Assembly: GCF_000259075.1 (NCBI RefSeq)
Contig: NZ_AJKI01000002.1
Span: 558,001-622,000 of the forward strand
Direction: 5' to 3'
Length of the DNA: 64,000 nt
From: Marinilabilia salmonicolor JCM 21150
GTDB lineage: Bacteria > Bacteroidota > Bacteroidia > Bacteroidales > Marinilabiliaceae
Shown piece after piece: positions 17,177-26,582 of this stretch. Within the stretch, counting starts at the first letter, position 1. Every line of letters starts with the position of its first letter. A program made the translations under genes and the position numbers. The notes under the pieces were generated by a model that was given only the letters and a program-made list of their open reading frames with translations, was not told the origin of the DNA and searched no databases.

Positions 17177-18103
17177 ATGAAACCAATAGTTCAATACAGT
17201 GTCATTGCATTGGCTTTTTTATTGATTCTACCCGGAAGCGTCACTGCACAGCAAGATACTACAAAGCGGGCAGGTAAATTCAAAGAAATTGTATCCGTCG
17301 AGGAGGAACCTAACCGTACCCGTGTGAAATTTCCCGGAGGAGATGTAGAGGTGGATGAAATGAGTGATACCATTACCAAAATCACCATCGGAAGACGACG
17401 TTACGAGGTGATTGATAAGCCCGGGCATCACACACGAATCCAGATGGTTCGTGAGCCACGTAAATCTTTTAAAGGTCACTGGGCCGGATTCAATCTTGGT
17501 TTGACCAATTTTTTTTCTACCCCGTTTGACTCGGAATTGCCTGAAGACGGACGTTGGATGGATCTGAATGCCGGGAAATCTGTATCTGTGGGCATGAATT
17601 TGCTGCAGTATAGCATCGGACTTCAAGAGGAAAAGAATAATTTTGGGATTGTAACCGGGTTGGGCTGGACCATAAACAACTATCGTTTCGATAGTCAGAA
17701 TATTTTGGTTAGGGATGATGATGGAATCACCACTTTTAGCGTTACAGACCGAAATGTGGAAAAAAACAAACTGGTGACAAGTTACCTCACGGTTCCCGTA
17801 TTGTTGGAGTTACAGCTGCCAGCACGTTCCGGTGAAAAAGACTTCTTCATCTCGGCAGGTGTTTACGGCGGTTTTAGACTTGGATCGCACACCAAGGTTG
17901 TTTACACTGAAAATGGAGACCGGGAAAAGGAAAAAGGCCGTGACGATTATAACATCAATACATTTAAATACGGGGTGATGGCCAAGGCCGGGTATAAATG
18001 GCTAAATCTGTTTGCCAAATGCGACCTGACTCCACTTATTGAATCGGGAAGAGGTCCTGAGGTATATCCGTGGACCGTTGGTGTTACAGTGGTTCATTTT
18101 TGA
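17177..18103 (+). CDS. PorT-like outer-membrane beta-barrel protein
   Basis: A 308-residue exported protein with a signal peptide (about 1-24, ending VTAQ). A short beta-rich region follows (about 25-95, EEPNRTRVKFPGGDVEVDE), then a barrel domain of about 210 residues starting GHWAGFNLGLTNF and ending VYPWTVGVTVVHF with a terminal Phe, as in outer-membrane proteins. Alternating patterns such as FGIVTGLGWTINNYRF match the PorT/OmpW-like barrels common in Bacteroidota. The same barrel recurs at the C-terminus of the next gene, 50 bp downstream, so the two are paralogues in one operon. Function unknown. Confidence 0.8.
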   Translation: MKPIVQYSVIALAFLLILPGSVTAQQDTTKRAGKFKEIVSVEEEPNRTRVKFPGGDVEVDEMSDTITKITIGRRRYEVIDKPGHHTRIQMVREPRKSFKGHWAGFNLGLTNFFSTPFDSELPEDGRWMDLNAGKSVSVGMNLLQYSIGLQEEKNNFGIVTGLGWTINNYRFDSQNILVRDDDGITTFSVTDRNVEKNKLVTSYLTVPVLLELQLPARSGEKDFFISAGVYGGFRLGSHTKVVYTENGDREKEKGRDDYNINTFKYGVMAKAGYKWLNLFAKCDLTPLIESGRGPEVYPWTVGVTVVHF

Positions 18104-18153
18104 GAAATACACTTCTGCTATTGCTGACGTTGAATTCATTATAAAATGAGTGT

Positions 18154-19641
18154 ATGAGACGAATTATTATTTTTCTTCTGATGATGCTTGTGGTCACTGG
18201 TACCTGGGGACAAAGCGAACCTGCCGATTCGGTTTTACGGAAGTACGACCGTTTCTGGGAAATGCAACCCGGTCTTTATCGGGTGATGGATGAGGGACAG
18301 ATCGGGGTGGTGGACAAAAACGGCCGGATAGTGGTTCCTTGTCGTTTCGACCAGGTTTGGACACCAAACAAGGACAATTACATACGGGTGTTGCAGAATA
18401 TGAAGACCGGGCTTTATCATCTCGATAAGGGCATCATTTTACCTGCCGAATATGATCAGATTTGGGACTTTGAAGATGGATTGGCGAAGGTGATGAAAAA
18501 CCGGAGATTTGGATTTGTGGATAAGGATGGATTAATGGTCGTGCCTTGTGAATATCAGCATGTCTGGCCTCCTCTTGATGGAAGAATCAAAGTGATTAGA
18601 AACGGGATGACCGGTTTTGTTTCCACCGGAGGACAGGTCATCGCCCCACCCGTTTATCAGGATATTCAGCCTTTCGAAAATGGGAGGGCACGAATCATAC
18701 GCGATGGAAAAATGGGCTTTATTGATGAACAGGGAAACGAGGTTATTCCACCCATATATGATGAAGTGATGCCCTTTGAAGGGGATACAACCATCGTAAC
18801 TTCGGACAACGAGTATCTGGTGATCGACAGAGAGGGACGAATGATTGGTGTGACTCATAAACCGGGGAAAGAAAACTCTGCAGCATCCGAAGCTGAAGAG
18901 GAGGAGCCTCAGCAATATCGTGTTAAAATAGAAAAAGATTACATCGATATTCGCCATCAGGGAAAAGGAGTCGTTGTTTCTGGAAATAATAAGCGTCGCA
19001 GGTATTTTGAGGGACATCTGGCAGGTGTTGGACTTGCATTGAACGGATATCTGGATGCAGATTTGCAGGAAGAATTGCCTGAAGGGTATGAGTTTATGTC
19101 TTTAAATCAGACCAAGTCGGTGGAGGTAAGTATCTATCCTGTTTCGGAAAACATACGGCTTTTGGGGAATTGGTTCGGTCTCACGACAGGTATTGGACTG
19201 CAATATAATAATTACCGCTTCAACCTGGACAATATTTCGGAGGTGGATGAACCCGGACGGGAATGGTTTCCTGAGGTGGGAAGTGAAGCATCCATTTCTA
19301 AAAGTAAGTTGATGATGATGCACGTGAATGTGCCCCTTATGGCTGAACTCCAGTTTTCGAACCGGAACCGGCACAATTCATTGTATATTTCAGGAGGAGT
19401 GGTAGGAGGAGTTCGTTTGCAAACGCACACCAAATTGGTTTTTGATGACGGAAACGGAGAGGAGAAAAAGAAAAAACGTGGCGATATGGGACTGCCCACA
19501 TTCCGTTACGGATTTATGGCAAAAGCAGGTTACGGTGATTTTTCTTTGTATGCCACCTACTATCCTGAACCAATGTTTAAATCGGGAGAAGGTCCGGAAA
19601 TATATCCGTTTTCGGTAGGTGTCATGTTTCATTTTGATTGA
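18154..19641 (+). CDS. WG-repeat protein fused to an outer-membrane barrel domain
   Basis: A 495-residue exported protein with a signal peptide of about 19 residues (ending VTGTWG). Residues about 25-240 hold five or six WG repeats, each like FGFVDKDGLMVVPCEY or MGFIDEQGNEVIPPIYDEV. An acidic linker (SEAEEEEPQQ) joins to a barrel-like domain (about 285-495) that aligns with the preceding gene: GHLAGVGLALNGY, GLTTGIGLQYNNYRF, GGVRLQTHTKLVF, GEGPEIYPFSVGVMFHF. WG repeats are thought to be beta-propeller-like binding modules of uncertain ligand. Either the WG part faces the periplasm or the outside; the sequence does not decide. Confidence 0.82.
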   Translation: MRRIIIFLLMMLVVTGTWGQSEPADSVLRKYDRFWEMQPGLYRVMDEGQIGVVDKNGRIVVPCRFDQVWTPNKDNYIRVLQNMKTGLYHLDKGIILPAEYDQIWDFEDGLAKVMKNRRFGFVDKDGLMVVPCEYQHVWPPLDGRIKVIRNGMTGFVSTGGQVIAPPVYQDIQPFENGRARIIRDGKMGFIDEQGNEVIPPIYDEVMPFEGDTTIVTSDNEYLVIDREGRMIGVTHKPGKENSAASEAEEEEPQQYRVKIEKDYIDIRHQGKGVVVSGNNKRRRYFEGHLAGVGLALNGYLDADLQEELPEGYEFMSLNQTKSVEVSIYPVSENIRLLGNWFGLTTGIGLQYNNYRFNLDNISEVDEPGREWFPEVGSEASISKSKLMMMHVNVPLMAELQFSNRNRHNSLYISGGVVGGVRLQTHTKLVFDDGNGEEKKKKRGDMGLPTFRYGFMAKAGYGDFSLYATYYPEPMFKSGEGPEIYPFSVGVMFHFD

Positions 19642-19759
19642 TAATGCCTCAATCGAACATTTATAAACTCCTGTAGTGCGGAGCCGATGAGGTTTCATTC
19701 GTTCATAGTTTTAAACCGGGTTTATCAGGGAATTACCTGGTTTAAAGAAATAAAAAATC

Positions 19760-19890
19760 GAGGTTGTCTCAAAAGTATAATACTCTAAAGATGTGTCATG
19801 TTGAGCGTAGTCGAAACATCTGTCTTTCAAAGGAAAAGATTCTTCGACAAGCTCAGAATGACATCAAATTTGGACTTTTGAGACAGCCTC
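19760..19890. repeat. 131-bp MITE-like element (GAGGYTGTCTCAAAAGT ends)
   Basis: The ends GAGGTTGTCTCAAAAGT (19760-19776) and ACTTTTGAGACAGCCTC (19874-19890) are inverted repeats with one mismatch. Inside, TCATGTTGAGCGTAGTCGAA and TTCGACAAGCTCAGAATGAC form a second, imperfect inverted pair. No transposase frame. It sits between the barrel gene and the TonB receptor gene, which are convergent, and could fold into a terminator. Confidence 0.8.
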
Positions 19891-19914
19891 GTCCTGTTCT
19901 TTTGCTATATAGTC

Positions 19915-22329
19915 CTAATAATTAAATCTTAATCCGACCAGGTAAATACCACCCACGTTGTCCATAAATGCGAATTCATTGGAATTGTCATTCAGGATAT
20001 TTCGTGCATTGATAAATACTTTGGCGAAATTGTTCAACTTATAAGTGGCTTTTGCATTGAGAATGAATTTTGGGTCAATGGTTTGAGAGGCGTACTGATT
20101 GGCAAAAGTTTGTTCGGACAAATAGTAGCCGTAACTTGAGATTTCCACTTTTTCGATCGGTTTGTAGGTCAGGCTTACCATTCCCCAAAGCGATGGAGTG
20201 CTTTCGTGCTCCAAATCGTCCTGTAAATCTTCAGGTTTAGCCGATGTGCTTAATTCGGTCAATTGCCCGGTCATGATTTCCATGGCATTGGGTTCAATTT
20301 GTTGGGCCAGTGACATCATTTGCATTTCAATGATTTCATCACGGGTGTAGCTGCTGAAATCCTGCAGAGTTGTTTTTTGCCAGGTGGCATGCATTTTAGC
20401 GATTAGCCTGGATGAAAGAACCCAGTCCATGCTTATTGAAGCTCCAATTTGGCGGGCATCCAGTTCCATGTTCTGATATACGATGCTGGTGCGTGGCTGT
20501 GTAGCCATCAACATCATTATCGGGTTGTCGGCATATTGGAAGATTTCCGGGCTCAGATTCAGTGTGGTTGATGCAGGCATGAGTGCTCCGTAATTCCTGC
20601 TGTCAGAACCGAATACTTCGGCTTCCAGTACAATGTTACTGGCGGGTCTGATGCGGTAACCCAGTTCTATCATATCGATGGTCATCAAATCATAATCTTC
20701 GTTTCCGGCAAAATGAATGAATCTGGGGGGCATGCGTCCTTCGCGATCCCAGGTATAGTTGGAGTGAGAGTTGACAATGAATGAAGAGCGGTTGGCCCTG
20801 CTGTAAACGGCCCTGATTCGTTGTCTTTCTCCGATTGGTAACGTTCCGGCAAACTGCCATGATCCATACAACTTATCCGGGTAATTGTATTTCTCGGCCC
20901 GGAGAGCGGCTACCAGTCTGAGTTTCCCGAAGGCAAGGTAATCTGCACGTAAACTAGCGGACAGTGTGTTCAGCTCTTTTTTTCCGTTGAGGTAGCCGCT
21001 CTCACCGTCTTTCAGATACGGTGAGTCATCGTACGAAGCATTTTGAAAACTTACGCCCGGGTGCAGGTTTAAGGACTTTATCTGCCAGTCAAACTCTGCA
21101 GAAGCGTTGAACTGCCCCATGTCAATTTTGAACCCCTGATCGCCGGTGGCAAAGTTTTGTGTTCCTCCGGTATAATTGGTTTGTAGTTTTAAGCGACCGA
21201 TGGCAGCCTGTAGGTTTCCATACCAGGTGTTCGATTTTCGCCCCCCAAAAGATGTTGGAGGATCACCAAGGGTTGAGGAATTAACATAGGAATTCTGGTA
21301 GCCGCCACTTAGATCAAAACTGGCAATCCCTTCCGGGTTGTATCCCACATAGCCATTGATCCCATAGTTTTCACGTGCGAGCCCCGGGTCATCAAAAAGT
21401 TCATCGATGTCATCAAAAGGATCGGATATTGACAATCCGTTGGCATCCACCAAACGGGAATATTGATCTATTTGAAAAAAACGACCTCCGTCAAAAACAG
21501 TCCTTCCTCCTGAATTGTCCGGCAGAGACATTCCTTCTTTTCCAAACACATAAATTTCTTTTGTATCGCGTTCCCGGTGTTGGTAGTTGGAAGTTACTGA
21601 AGTGGTAATTCCGTTACCCCAGTCTTTGCGAATAGCTATATCTCCGGTGTAAGTGTTTTGTGTGCCCATTTGACCCGATCCGGATACCAGTGAAGAAGAA
21701 GCATTCGTTTTTTCCGTGAGAATGTTGATGACGCCGTTGACAGCGTTGGGGCCATACAATGCACTGGCAGGTCCGCGAACTACCTCAATGCGGTCAATGT
21801 CGGCAAACCCCACTGGAAGGGTTTCCCACACAATACCTCCGTGAACGTAATTAAATACCGGTCGGCCGTCAATCATTAGCAGCGTGTTGGTGTTTTCTGA
21901 GTAGATCAGCATGTTTTTTTGTGGCAGATTGTCTAACCCTCTGATGTGGACATCGAAATTGCCGTTGGTTTTTTCCCGTACAATGACTCCTGGAACCAGT
22001 CGAAGTGCTTCTTCAATGGTGGTGGCACCGGACATTTCGATCTCCTCTTTTGTCAGGGTCGTAGAGGCTAATGGTGAGTCGAAAGCATTTTCCACACGTT
22101 TGGATGCAGAGCTGACACCTTTATTGATGAGCAGGTTGGTGAGTTCTTCCATGCTCGAAACACCCATGAGATCCATGGCGGCCATCAAATCTTCCAAAGG
22201 CAGTTGAGAAAGTTCATCAACTGACATGGTGAGTACCTGTTCGCGTGTCATTTCCTTGTTTTGCGGATCCTGAGAGAATCCGGCAACACAAGCAAAGGTT
22301 AGAATGAATAGAAATATAAATTTTTTCAT
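19915..22329 (-). CDS. TonB-dependent receptor (YfiR-associated type)
   Basis: An 804-residue outer-membrane receptor. A signal peptide covers about 1-19. A short segment rich in L/E (VDELSQLPLEDLMAAM) precedes KRVENAFDSPLASTTLTKEEI, then the plug: SGATTIEEALRLVPGV, LLMIDGRPVF, IDRIEVVRGPASALYGPNAVNGVINILT. The barrel runs to the terminal VGGIYLVGLRFNY. There is no carboxypeptidase-like N-terminal domain, so it is not a SusC. The N-terminal style is that of receptors which travel with YfiR/DUF4154 proteins, and a DUF4154 gene is indeed next to it (224 bp, same strand). The ligand is unknown. Confidence 0.92.
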   Translation of the reverse strand: MKKFIFLFILTFACVAGFSQDPQNKEMTREQVLTMSVDELSQLPLEDLMAAMDLMGVSSMEELTNLLINKGVSSASKRVENAFDSPLASTTLTKEEIEMSGATTIEEALRLVPGVIVREKTNGNFDVHIRGLDNLPQKNMLIYSENTNTLLMIDGRPVFNYVHGGIVWETLPVGFADIDRIEVVRGPASALYGPNAVNGVINILTEKTNASSSLVSGSGQMGTQNTYTGDIAIRKDWGNGITTSVTSNYQHRERDTKEIYVFGKEGMSLPDNSGGRTVFDGGRFFQIDQYSRLVDANGLSISDPFDDIDELFDDPGLARENYGINGYVGYNPEGIASFDLSGGYQNSYVNSSTLGDPPTSFGGRKSNTWYGNLQAAIGRLKLQTNYTGGTQNFATGDQGFKIDMGQFNASAEFDWQIKSLNLHPGVSFQNASYDDSPYLKDGESGYLNGKKELNTLSASLRADYLAFGKLRLVAALRAEKYNYPDKLYGSWQFAGTLPIGERQRIRAVYSRANRSSFIVNSHSNYTWDREGRMPPRFIHFAGNEDYDLMTIDMIELGYRIRPASNIVLEAEVFGSDSRNYGALMPASTTLNLSPEIFQYADNPIMMLMATQPRTSIVYQNMELDARQIGASISMDWVLSSRLIAKMHATWQKTTLQDFSSYTRDEIIEMQMMSLAQQIEPNAMEIMTGQLTELSTSAKPEDLQDDLEHESTPSLWGMVSLTYKPIEKVEISSYGYYLSEQTFANQYASQTIDPKFILNAKATYKLNNFAKVFINARNILNDNSNEFAFMDNVGGIYLVGLRFNY

Positions 22330-22553
22330 CAGTAAATAATTTATCTAAGTTATTGGTCTGATGGAACTGGAAATTCTTTTATCCAAATCTTGTTTTGGCA
22401 GATTTGAGAAATCAAAGCTGCGTCCTCGTTACATCAGGGTGAAATTTGTGTTAAGAGAAAAAGGAATTATTTTCGGATAATTGAACTCATTTTGAAGAAA
22501 AAATCGTCAATTAACTGTTTGGGAATGGTTTTTTTAATTGTTGACGATGCTGT

Positions 22554-23060
22554 TTATTGAACGACACTTCCCAATGCAAGCAGCCTTTGCGATATTTTTA
22601 TTCCGTGCGATTCCACGTTTCTGGGACAAATTTCGAATTTGAGCTTTCCGTTAGCGGTGAAAAAACTGATAGCAGCACCTTGCGCACAGAGTCCTTGCTT
22701 GTCAGCGACAATTAATACCGGATTGTCTTTTTGGTAGGATGCAATAATCGGCATCAGACTACTCTGGGTTGCGGAGAGGTAAATGATGTGCGAATCACCA
22801 ACTTCCTCGGCATTTCTGACTTCTTTGATGACCAGGTTACTGTTGTTGATTTTCCGGATTTTTGCCAGACCTTTTAATTCTTTTGCCAGTTCATCATTCC
22901 CGATAACGGTGATTACAAAATCCGATGTGCCACCATAATCAGACCAATCGACATTTTTGGCAAAGTTGAAAAGAAACAAGGCTTTGAATTGTGACATCTG
23001 GCTACTGGCCGGTGATGTCACCATAAGACTCAATAACAAAAGAAAAACAATCTTCTTCAT
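22554..23060 (-). CDS. YfiR family (DUF4154) periplasmic protein
   Basis: A 168-residue exported protein with a signal peptide of about 20 residues. The mature start MSQFKALFLFNFAKNVDW is the usual DUF4154 opening (the proteobacterial form reads like K-A-x-F-L-x-N-F-x-x-F-x-x-W). The ending FEICPRNVESHGIKISQRLLALGSVV is also typical. Characterised YfiR represses a membrane diguanylate cyclase (YfiN) from the periplasm. No GGDEF gene is present in the window, so here it more likely serves the TonB receptor next door. Its start overlaps the stop of the dipeptidase gene by 4 bp, showing cotranslation. Confidence 0.88.
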   Translation of the reverse strand: MKKIVFLLLLSLMVTSPASSQMSQFKALFLFNFAKNVDWSDYGGTSDFVITVIGNDELAKELKGLAKIRKINNSNLVIKEVRNAEEVGDSHIIYLSATQSSLMPIIASYQKDNPVLIVADKQGLCAQGAAISFFTANGKLKFEICPRNVESHGIKISQRLLALGSVVQ

Positions 23061-24637
23061 GATAAAACAGGTTTTGATGTTAAATAAGAATTATAGGCAG
23101 GGTGCTCGGTTTTTCGAAAATTGGTTTTTAAAAATTGTAATCCGTTTGTGGTCATCAAACCCTCCACCAGTTCTGTGGCAGAGGCAGGGGAATATTTATG
23201 AAGTAGTCTGGAAGGCTCGTTCAGAAAATCTTTGGCATATTTTGTCAGCTCATCCTCTAGTCGTTTAAAATAACGCAGGGTGGGATATCCGTTTACTGGA
23301 TTGATGAGACCGTCAAAGTCACTTCCAACAGAGATGCAGCACCATGCGTTGGTTCGGTTTTCGCCGGGGGTATTATGCAGAATTCCTGCACATTCATTGG
23401 CAATGTATTTGGCTGCATTCCATATTAATGCTGCGTTGAATTCAGGCGACTGACGATGGATTTTTATGTCTTGATCTTTACAATATTTGAGGTATTCATT
23501 AAACCCCAGTAATCTTTGATCTAATTCAAGGCCTATGAGTCCGCGGGTTTCCCAGACTGCTTTTATGTCATCGTTGTTCAGGTTGATGGTCCAGTTGTTA
23601 AACCAGCCCTCTTCTGTTTCAGCGCCAACTGCGGCATGTGAAAATACTACAGGCACTTCATTGTTGTAATTCTTTTTTATGTGTTGGTAATATTCCTTGC
23701 GACCGCGATAATCGATATGTTTCAGATCAATAAGAATGCGACGACCGCATGAATTATCCAGCAATTTTTCGATTACACTGATACCTTCGGCCGTGTAATA
23801 GTGAAATCCCGGGATGAGCGACAGTTCTTCATTGCATCCTTTTGACTGATCAATGTTGCCCAAATTCCTGACCATTTTCACCAGGCTTTCTTCATGAGAA
23901 ACAAAGCCGTTGTAGAAATGGTGGGCAAGCGATACCATCAGTGGGGGGTATTCCCATTTTTTGACGATTTCTATATTCTCCAGAACATGGGGGATGTCTG
24001 CTTTTCTGACTTCTTTGGTGGGATAGAAAACATTGGCCCCTTCAATGGAAATAAATCCAATGATGGCTGAGGGATGTTCTTGTAGAAGATCTTCTATTTC
24101 GGAATAAGTGGAGGCAAGAAAGAATTCCTGTTTTGTTCCTCTTGATAATTCGGCTGATGTTTTAAGATATTCATATTGTGCGACGGTGTCATCGAAATAC
24201 CGGTAATCCGACCCCTGGATATATTTGATGCGTGCATCACTGACGCCCGTTACAATGTTTTTGAACAGGGGGAGTCCGGTAAGTTTCTGATCAAAAGATT
24301 GGGAGAGAAACTCTTTTTCGATGGGATAAAGGGAGAGCGACACTACACGACTATTGCCTGCCCTGGCAGCCGTCAGATTGCTCTGTGAAAACTTGGCAAA
24401 TGCCAGTTCTCCAAAGAGTTTGTTTAAAATTCGACATGGGCGCTTATCGTTCCAGAGGGAGGCTTTCGATCGGGGATTCAAGAAATCCTTTAGGATTGAA
24501 GGATGATTGGCTTCCAGCCATTCGCGGGAAAAATATTGAGGGTCAAGGTGTTTATTGTATTTCAGTAAGCGTTTACATGCATGACCAAAAGGTTTGATCA
24601 ATGGGTGTACATGAAAATCAAAATAGGGTTTGTTCAT
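23057..24637 (-). CDS. M19-type membrane dipeptidase-like amidohydrolase
   Basis: A 526-residue member of the metal-dependent amidohydrolase superfamily. Candidate metal ligands are His9 and His11 in FDFHVHP, a Glu in SIEGAN, the His in VVFSHAAVG, and the Asp in GSDFDGL, an arrangement matching renal dipeptidase (M19) relatives. It is longer than usual M19 enzymes (about 350-400), with extra sequence between residues 40 and 170. No signal peptide is visible, so it seems cytoplasmic. The substrate could be a dipeptide or another amide. It is the first gene of an operon with YfiR and the TonB receptor. Confidence 0.75.
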   Translation of the reverse strand: MNKPYFDFHVHPLIKPFGHACKRLLKYNKHLDPQYFSREWLEANHPSILKDFLNPRSKASLWNDKRPCRILNKLFGELAFAKFSQSNLTAARAGNSRVVSLSLYPIEKEFLSQSFDQKLTGLPLFKNIVTGVSDARIKYIQGSDYRYFDDTVAQYEYLKTSAELSRGTKQEFFLASTYSEIEDLLQEHPSAIIGFISIEGANVFYPTKEVRKADIPHVLENIEIVKKWEYPPLMVSLAHHFYNGFVSHEESLVKMVRNLGNIDQSKGCNEELSLIPGFHYYTAEGISVIEKLLDNSCGRRILIDLKHIDYRGRKEYYQHIKKNYNNEVPVVFSHAAVGAETEEGWFNNWTINLNNDDIKAVWETRGLIGLELDQRLLGFNEYLKYCKDQDIKIHRQSPEFNAALIWNAAKYIANECAGILHNTPGENRTNAWCCISVGSDFDGLINPVNGYPTLRYFKRLEDELTKYAKDFLNEPSRLLHKYSPASATELVEGLMTTNGLQFLKTNFRKTEHPAYNSYLTSKPVLS

Positions 24638-25164
24638 GTTGGGTTAGGTTTTCTGTTTATTTTTTATTTCTACGCAGAAACATTGGGGTTTCAGTGTTTG
24701 TGCTTGGTCTTATACGGTTCACTTTCCAAAAGGATGTGATTTTTATCATAAAAAATTGTCTATTTATCAAAACATATAGGTTGTTTACCAGAAGTGGACG
24801 GAAACTGTGTTTCTCCTGTCCCTGAATTGGCAGGCTAAAAAATGTGGAGGGTTGAACTTGAAAACCAACTCCTCAATCCTGCATTACAATCCGTAGAACG
24901 GGGACATTGCGAGCAAAACGAAGCAATCTTTTTTCAGGAGATTAGTTTTTCTGGACAATAATGAAATTTATTGTATGTTTTGGGGTCTTCATCCACCTCC
25001 GGAAGATTAGGGATAATAGGTCAAGAATTCCTGAGGTATCCGTTATTCTTTCATCTAACTCAAATTATAAACTTTTAAAAATGTGCTATCTATACGGTTT
25101 CGTTAGTTCTTTGGTTATGTCAGTATGAGAGATTCCCACTACTGACTAATAAACTTTCATCTAA
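24638..25164. other. 527-bp stretch without a gene
   Basis: AT-rich DNA upstream of the dipeptidase operon and downstream of a membrane hypothetical (both on the - strand). It holds a degraded GTCATTG repeat at 24903-24930 and, at 25134-25158, a low-complexity CTACTGACTAATAAAC stretch that recurs near 58569. No convincing frame, RNA or -7 box was found. Confidence 0.6.
24903..24930. repeat. Degraded GTCATTGnGAGCG-type repeat, copy 2
   Basis: Contains ACATTGCGAGCAAAACGAAG followed by CAATCTT, the least degraded of the three copies seen in the window. Confidence 0.55.
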
Positions 25165-25986
25165 TTACTGTTTTAAGCTGAGTTTAATAATCTGGAAATT
25201 GGCATGTTCTGAGTAATCGTTGTTGGTGTATATATCTCTTGACCTCAGCCGGATGATGTAAGCACTGTTATCGTGAAGAATGGTTTTGCTCCATTTATTC
25301 CCAAGGGACAATGGCCCGATTTCAAGTGAATCAAGTTGAGGTTTTTTTCCTATAATTGAAACTTCTACCATTCCTTCTCCAAGGATCTTTGGTTGAATCC
25401 GAAAGGGGAGTTTTTTGTATTCATACCAGTCGTATAGAGTAGGTTGGTTCTTGATTGTATCCACCAGCAGCGTGTTCATGTCGAAACTGAAATAGATTTC
25501 GATGTATTGTTCCATGCTCATTCTGTTGCAATTCAATAGTTTACTGATGGACTTTTCGCTGATTTCTCCAAACTGAAAACTTGATTCAATGCCTCTTACC
25601 CGGAGGTCCTCATCCAGGGTCAAATCCATATTTAGTTTCGGGATGGTCGAGAATATTTTTCTTTCCTTAAGCGTATCGCAGCCATAAAAAATATCTACAG
25701 GTGCAGCTTTGTTGAGGTCAATTGCAACCCAACTATCGCTTTCTGAAGCGAGAAATGGCGAACAAACGCTCTGGCTGTGTTTGTCGTGCTGAAGAGCCAG
25801 ATATATTGTGCCGGCTGCTGTAAAAGCGTAAACAACCCAAAAAAGAGTGCCTTTAAATTTGAAATGTTTAATCTCTCCGCTGTTGTCGGTGGAGCGGATG
25901 ACGTCTGCCCTGAAATCTTTCTTGAAAACAAGTGCTATTATCAAAATCAGGAGGATGGCAGATAAAATGAAAATAAGAATTTGCAT
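25165..25986 (-). CDS. Membrane-anchored hypothetical protein
   Basis: A 273-residue protein that I do not recognise. Residues 1-20 form a hydrophobic helix with few charges (MQILIFILSAILLILIIALVF) and residues about 46-66 a second helix (TLFWVVYAFTAAGTIYLAL). The rest is a soluble domain of mixed alpha/beta character with charged and aromatic residues and no repeats. The topology should be two helices with the C-terminal ~200 residues on one side, probably the periplasm. It stands alone: the neighbours on both sides are more than 500 bp away. The ordered composition and the length without stops support a real gene. Confidence 0.6.
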   Translation of the reverse strand: MQILIFILSAILLILIIALVFKKDFRADVIRSTDNSGEIKHFKFKGTLFWVVYAFTAAGTIYLALQHDKHSQSVCSPFLASESDSWVAIDLNKAAPVDIFYGCDTLKERKIFSTIPKLNMDLTLDEDLRVRGIESSFQFGEISEKSISKLLNCNRMSMEQYIEIYFSFDMNTLLVDTIKNQPTLYDWYEYKKLPFRIQPKILGEGMVEVSIIGKKPQLDSLEIGPLSLGNKWSKTILHDNSAYIIRLRSRDIYTNNDYSEHANFQIIKLSLKQ

Positions 25987-26582
25987 AATTTAGGATTTGG
26001 ATCAGATTGGTGGGATAAATATAATAAAACAATATATATGCCCGTAATTATCTGTGAGTATATTAGTGTTGTGCCTGTTTTGGTGACAGAGAGTGGTTTC
26101 AACTCAGTGTTCTTCCTGCACTGGAGTGAAATATGCCTGCAAACCGGTGCAAATCTCCTGGTTGGATAGGTTTTCTCTGCATTGGGTAACCTTTCGGGAG
26201 AGCCTCCATGGCAGTAGAGAAGATTCTCAATCTTTATTACAATGTTGAATTCTGATTCGCATTGGGGTAAAAACCCGAATGTGTAAATAATTTCTTTATT
26301 TTTACTCATTAACATTTTGTTTGGTAAAGTTCTTTTAGCCTGGCCTATTGACTTCGTCGAACTTCGTTTCATAAGTTTTTGTCATGAGATGTTCAAATAC
26401 CAATAAATACGGGCAACCGCAAAGAAGGTTGATGAAGGGAATAATAATTTATTTTCAAATCAATTTTATTGAGGACGCCTGTATTTAGCCGGTAGTTGAA
26501 CATTGTAACAGATAATTTATGAATAGTTCAGGTTAGTCGGGCCTGTCCTGTTTACAATAATTTTTCAACTAAAACCCGTATT
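25987..26582. other. 596-bp stretch without an assignable gene
   Basis: Lies between a - strand membrane hypothetical and yccF on the + strand. A 141-codon - strand frame (25947-26372) overlaps the hypothetical gene and has an unordered composition, so I do not call it. A short hairpin-rich patch around 26175-26225 (AACCTTTCGGGAGAGCCTCC) resembles no riboswitch I know. Confidence 0.5.

Noticed and set aside
26175-26225. Possible riboswitch near AACCTTTCGGGAGAGCC
   Set aside because: The fold does not match a class I know and no suitable gene lies directly downstream in an expected distance.
25947-26372. 141-codon - strand frame
   Set aside because: It overlaps the start of the membrane hypothetical, has low-order composition and no domain-like pattern.
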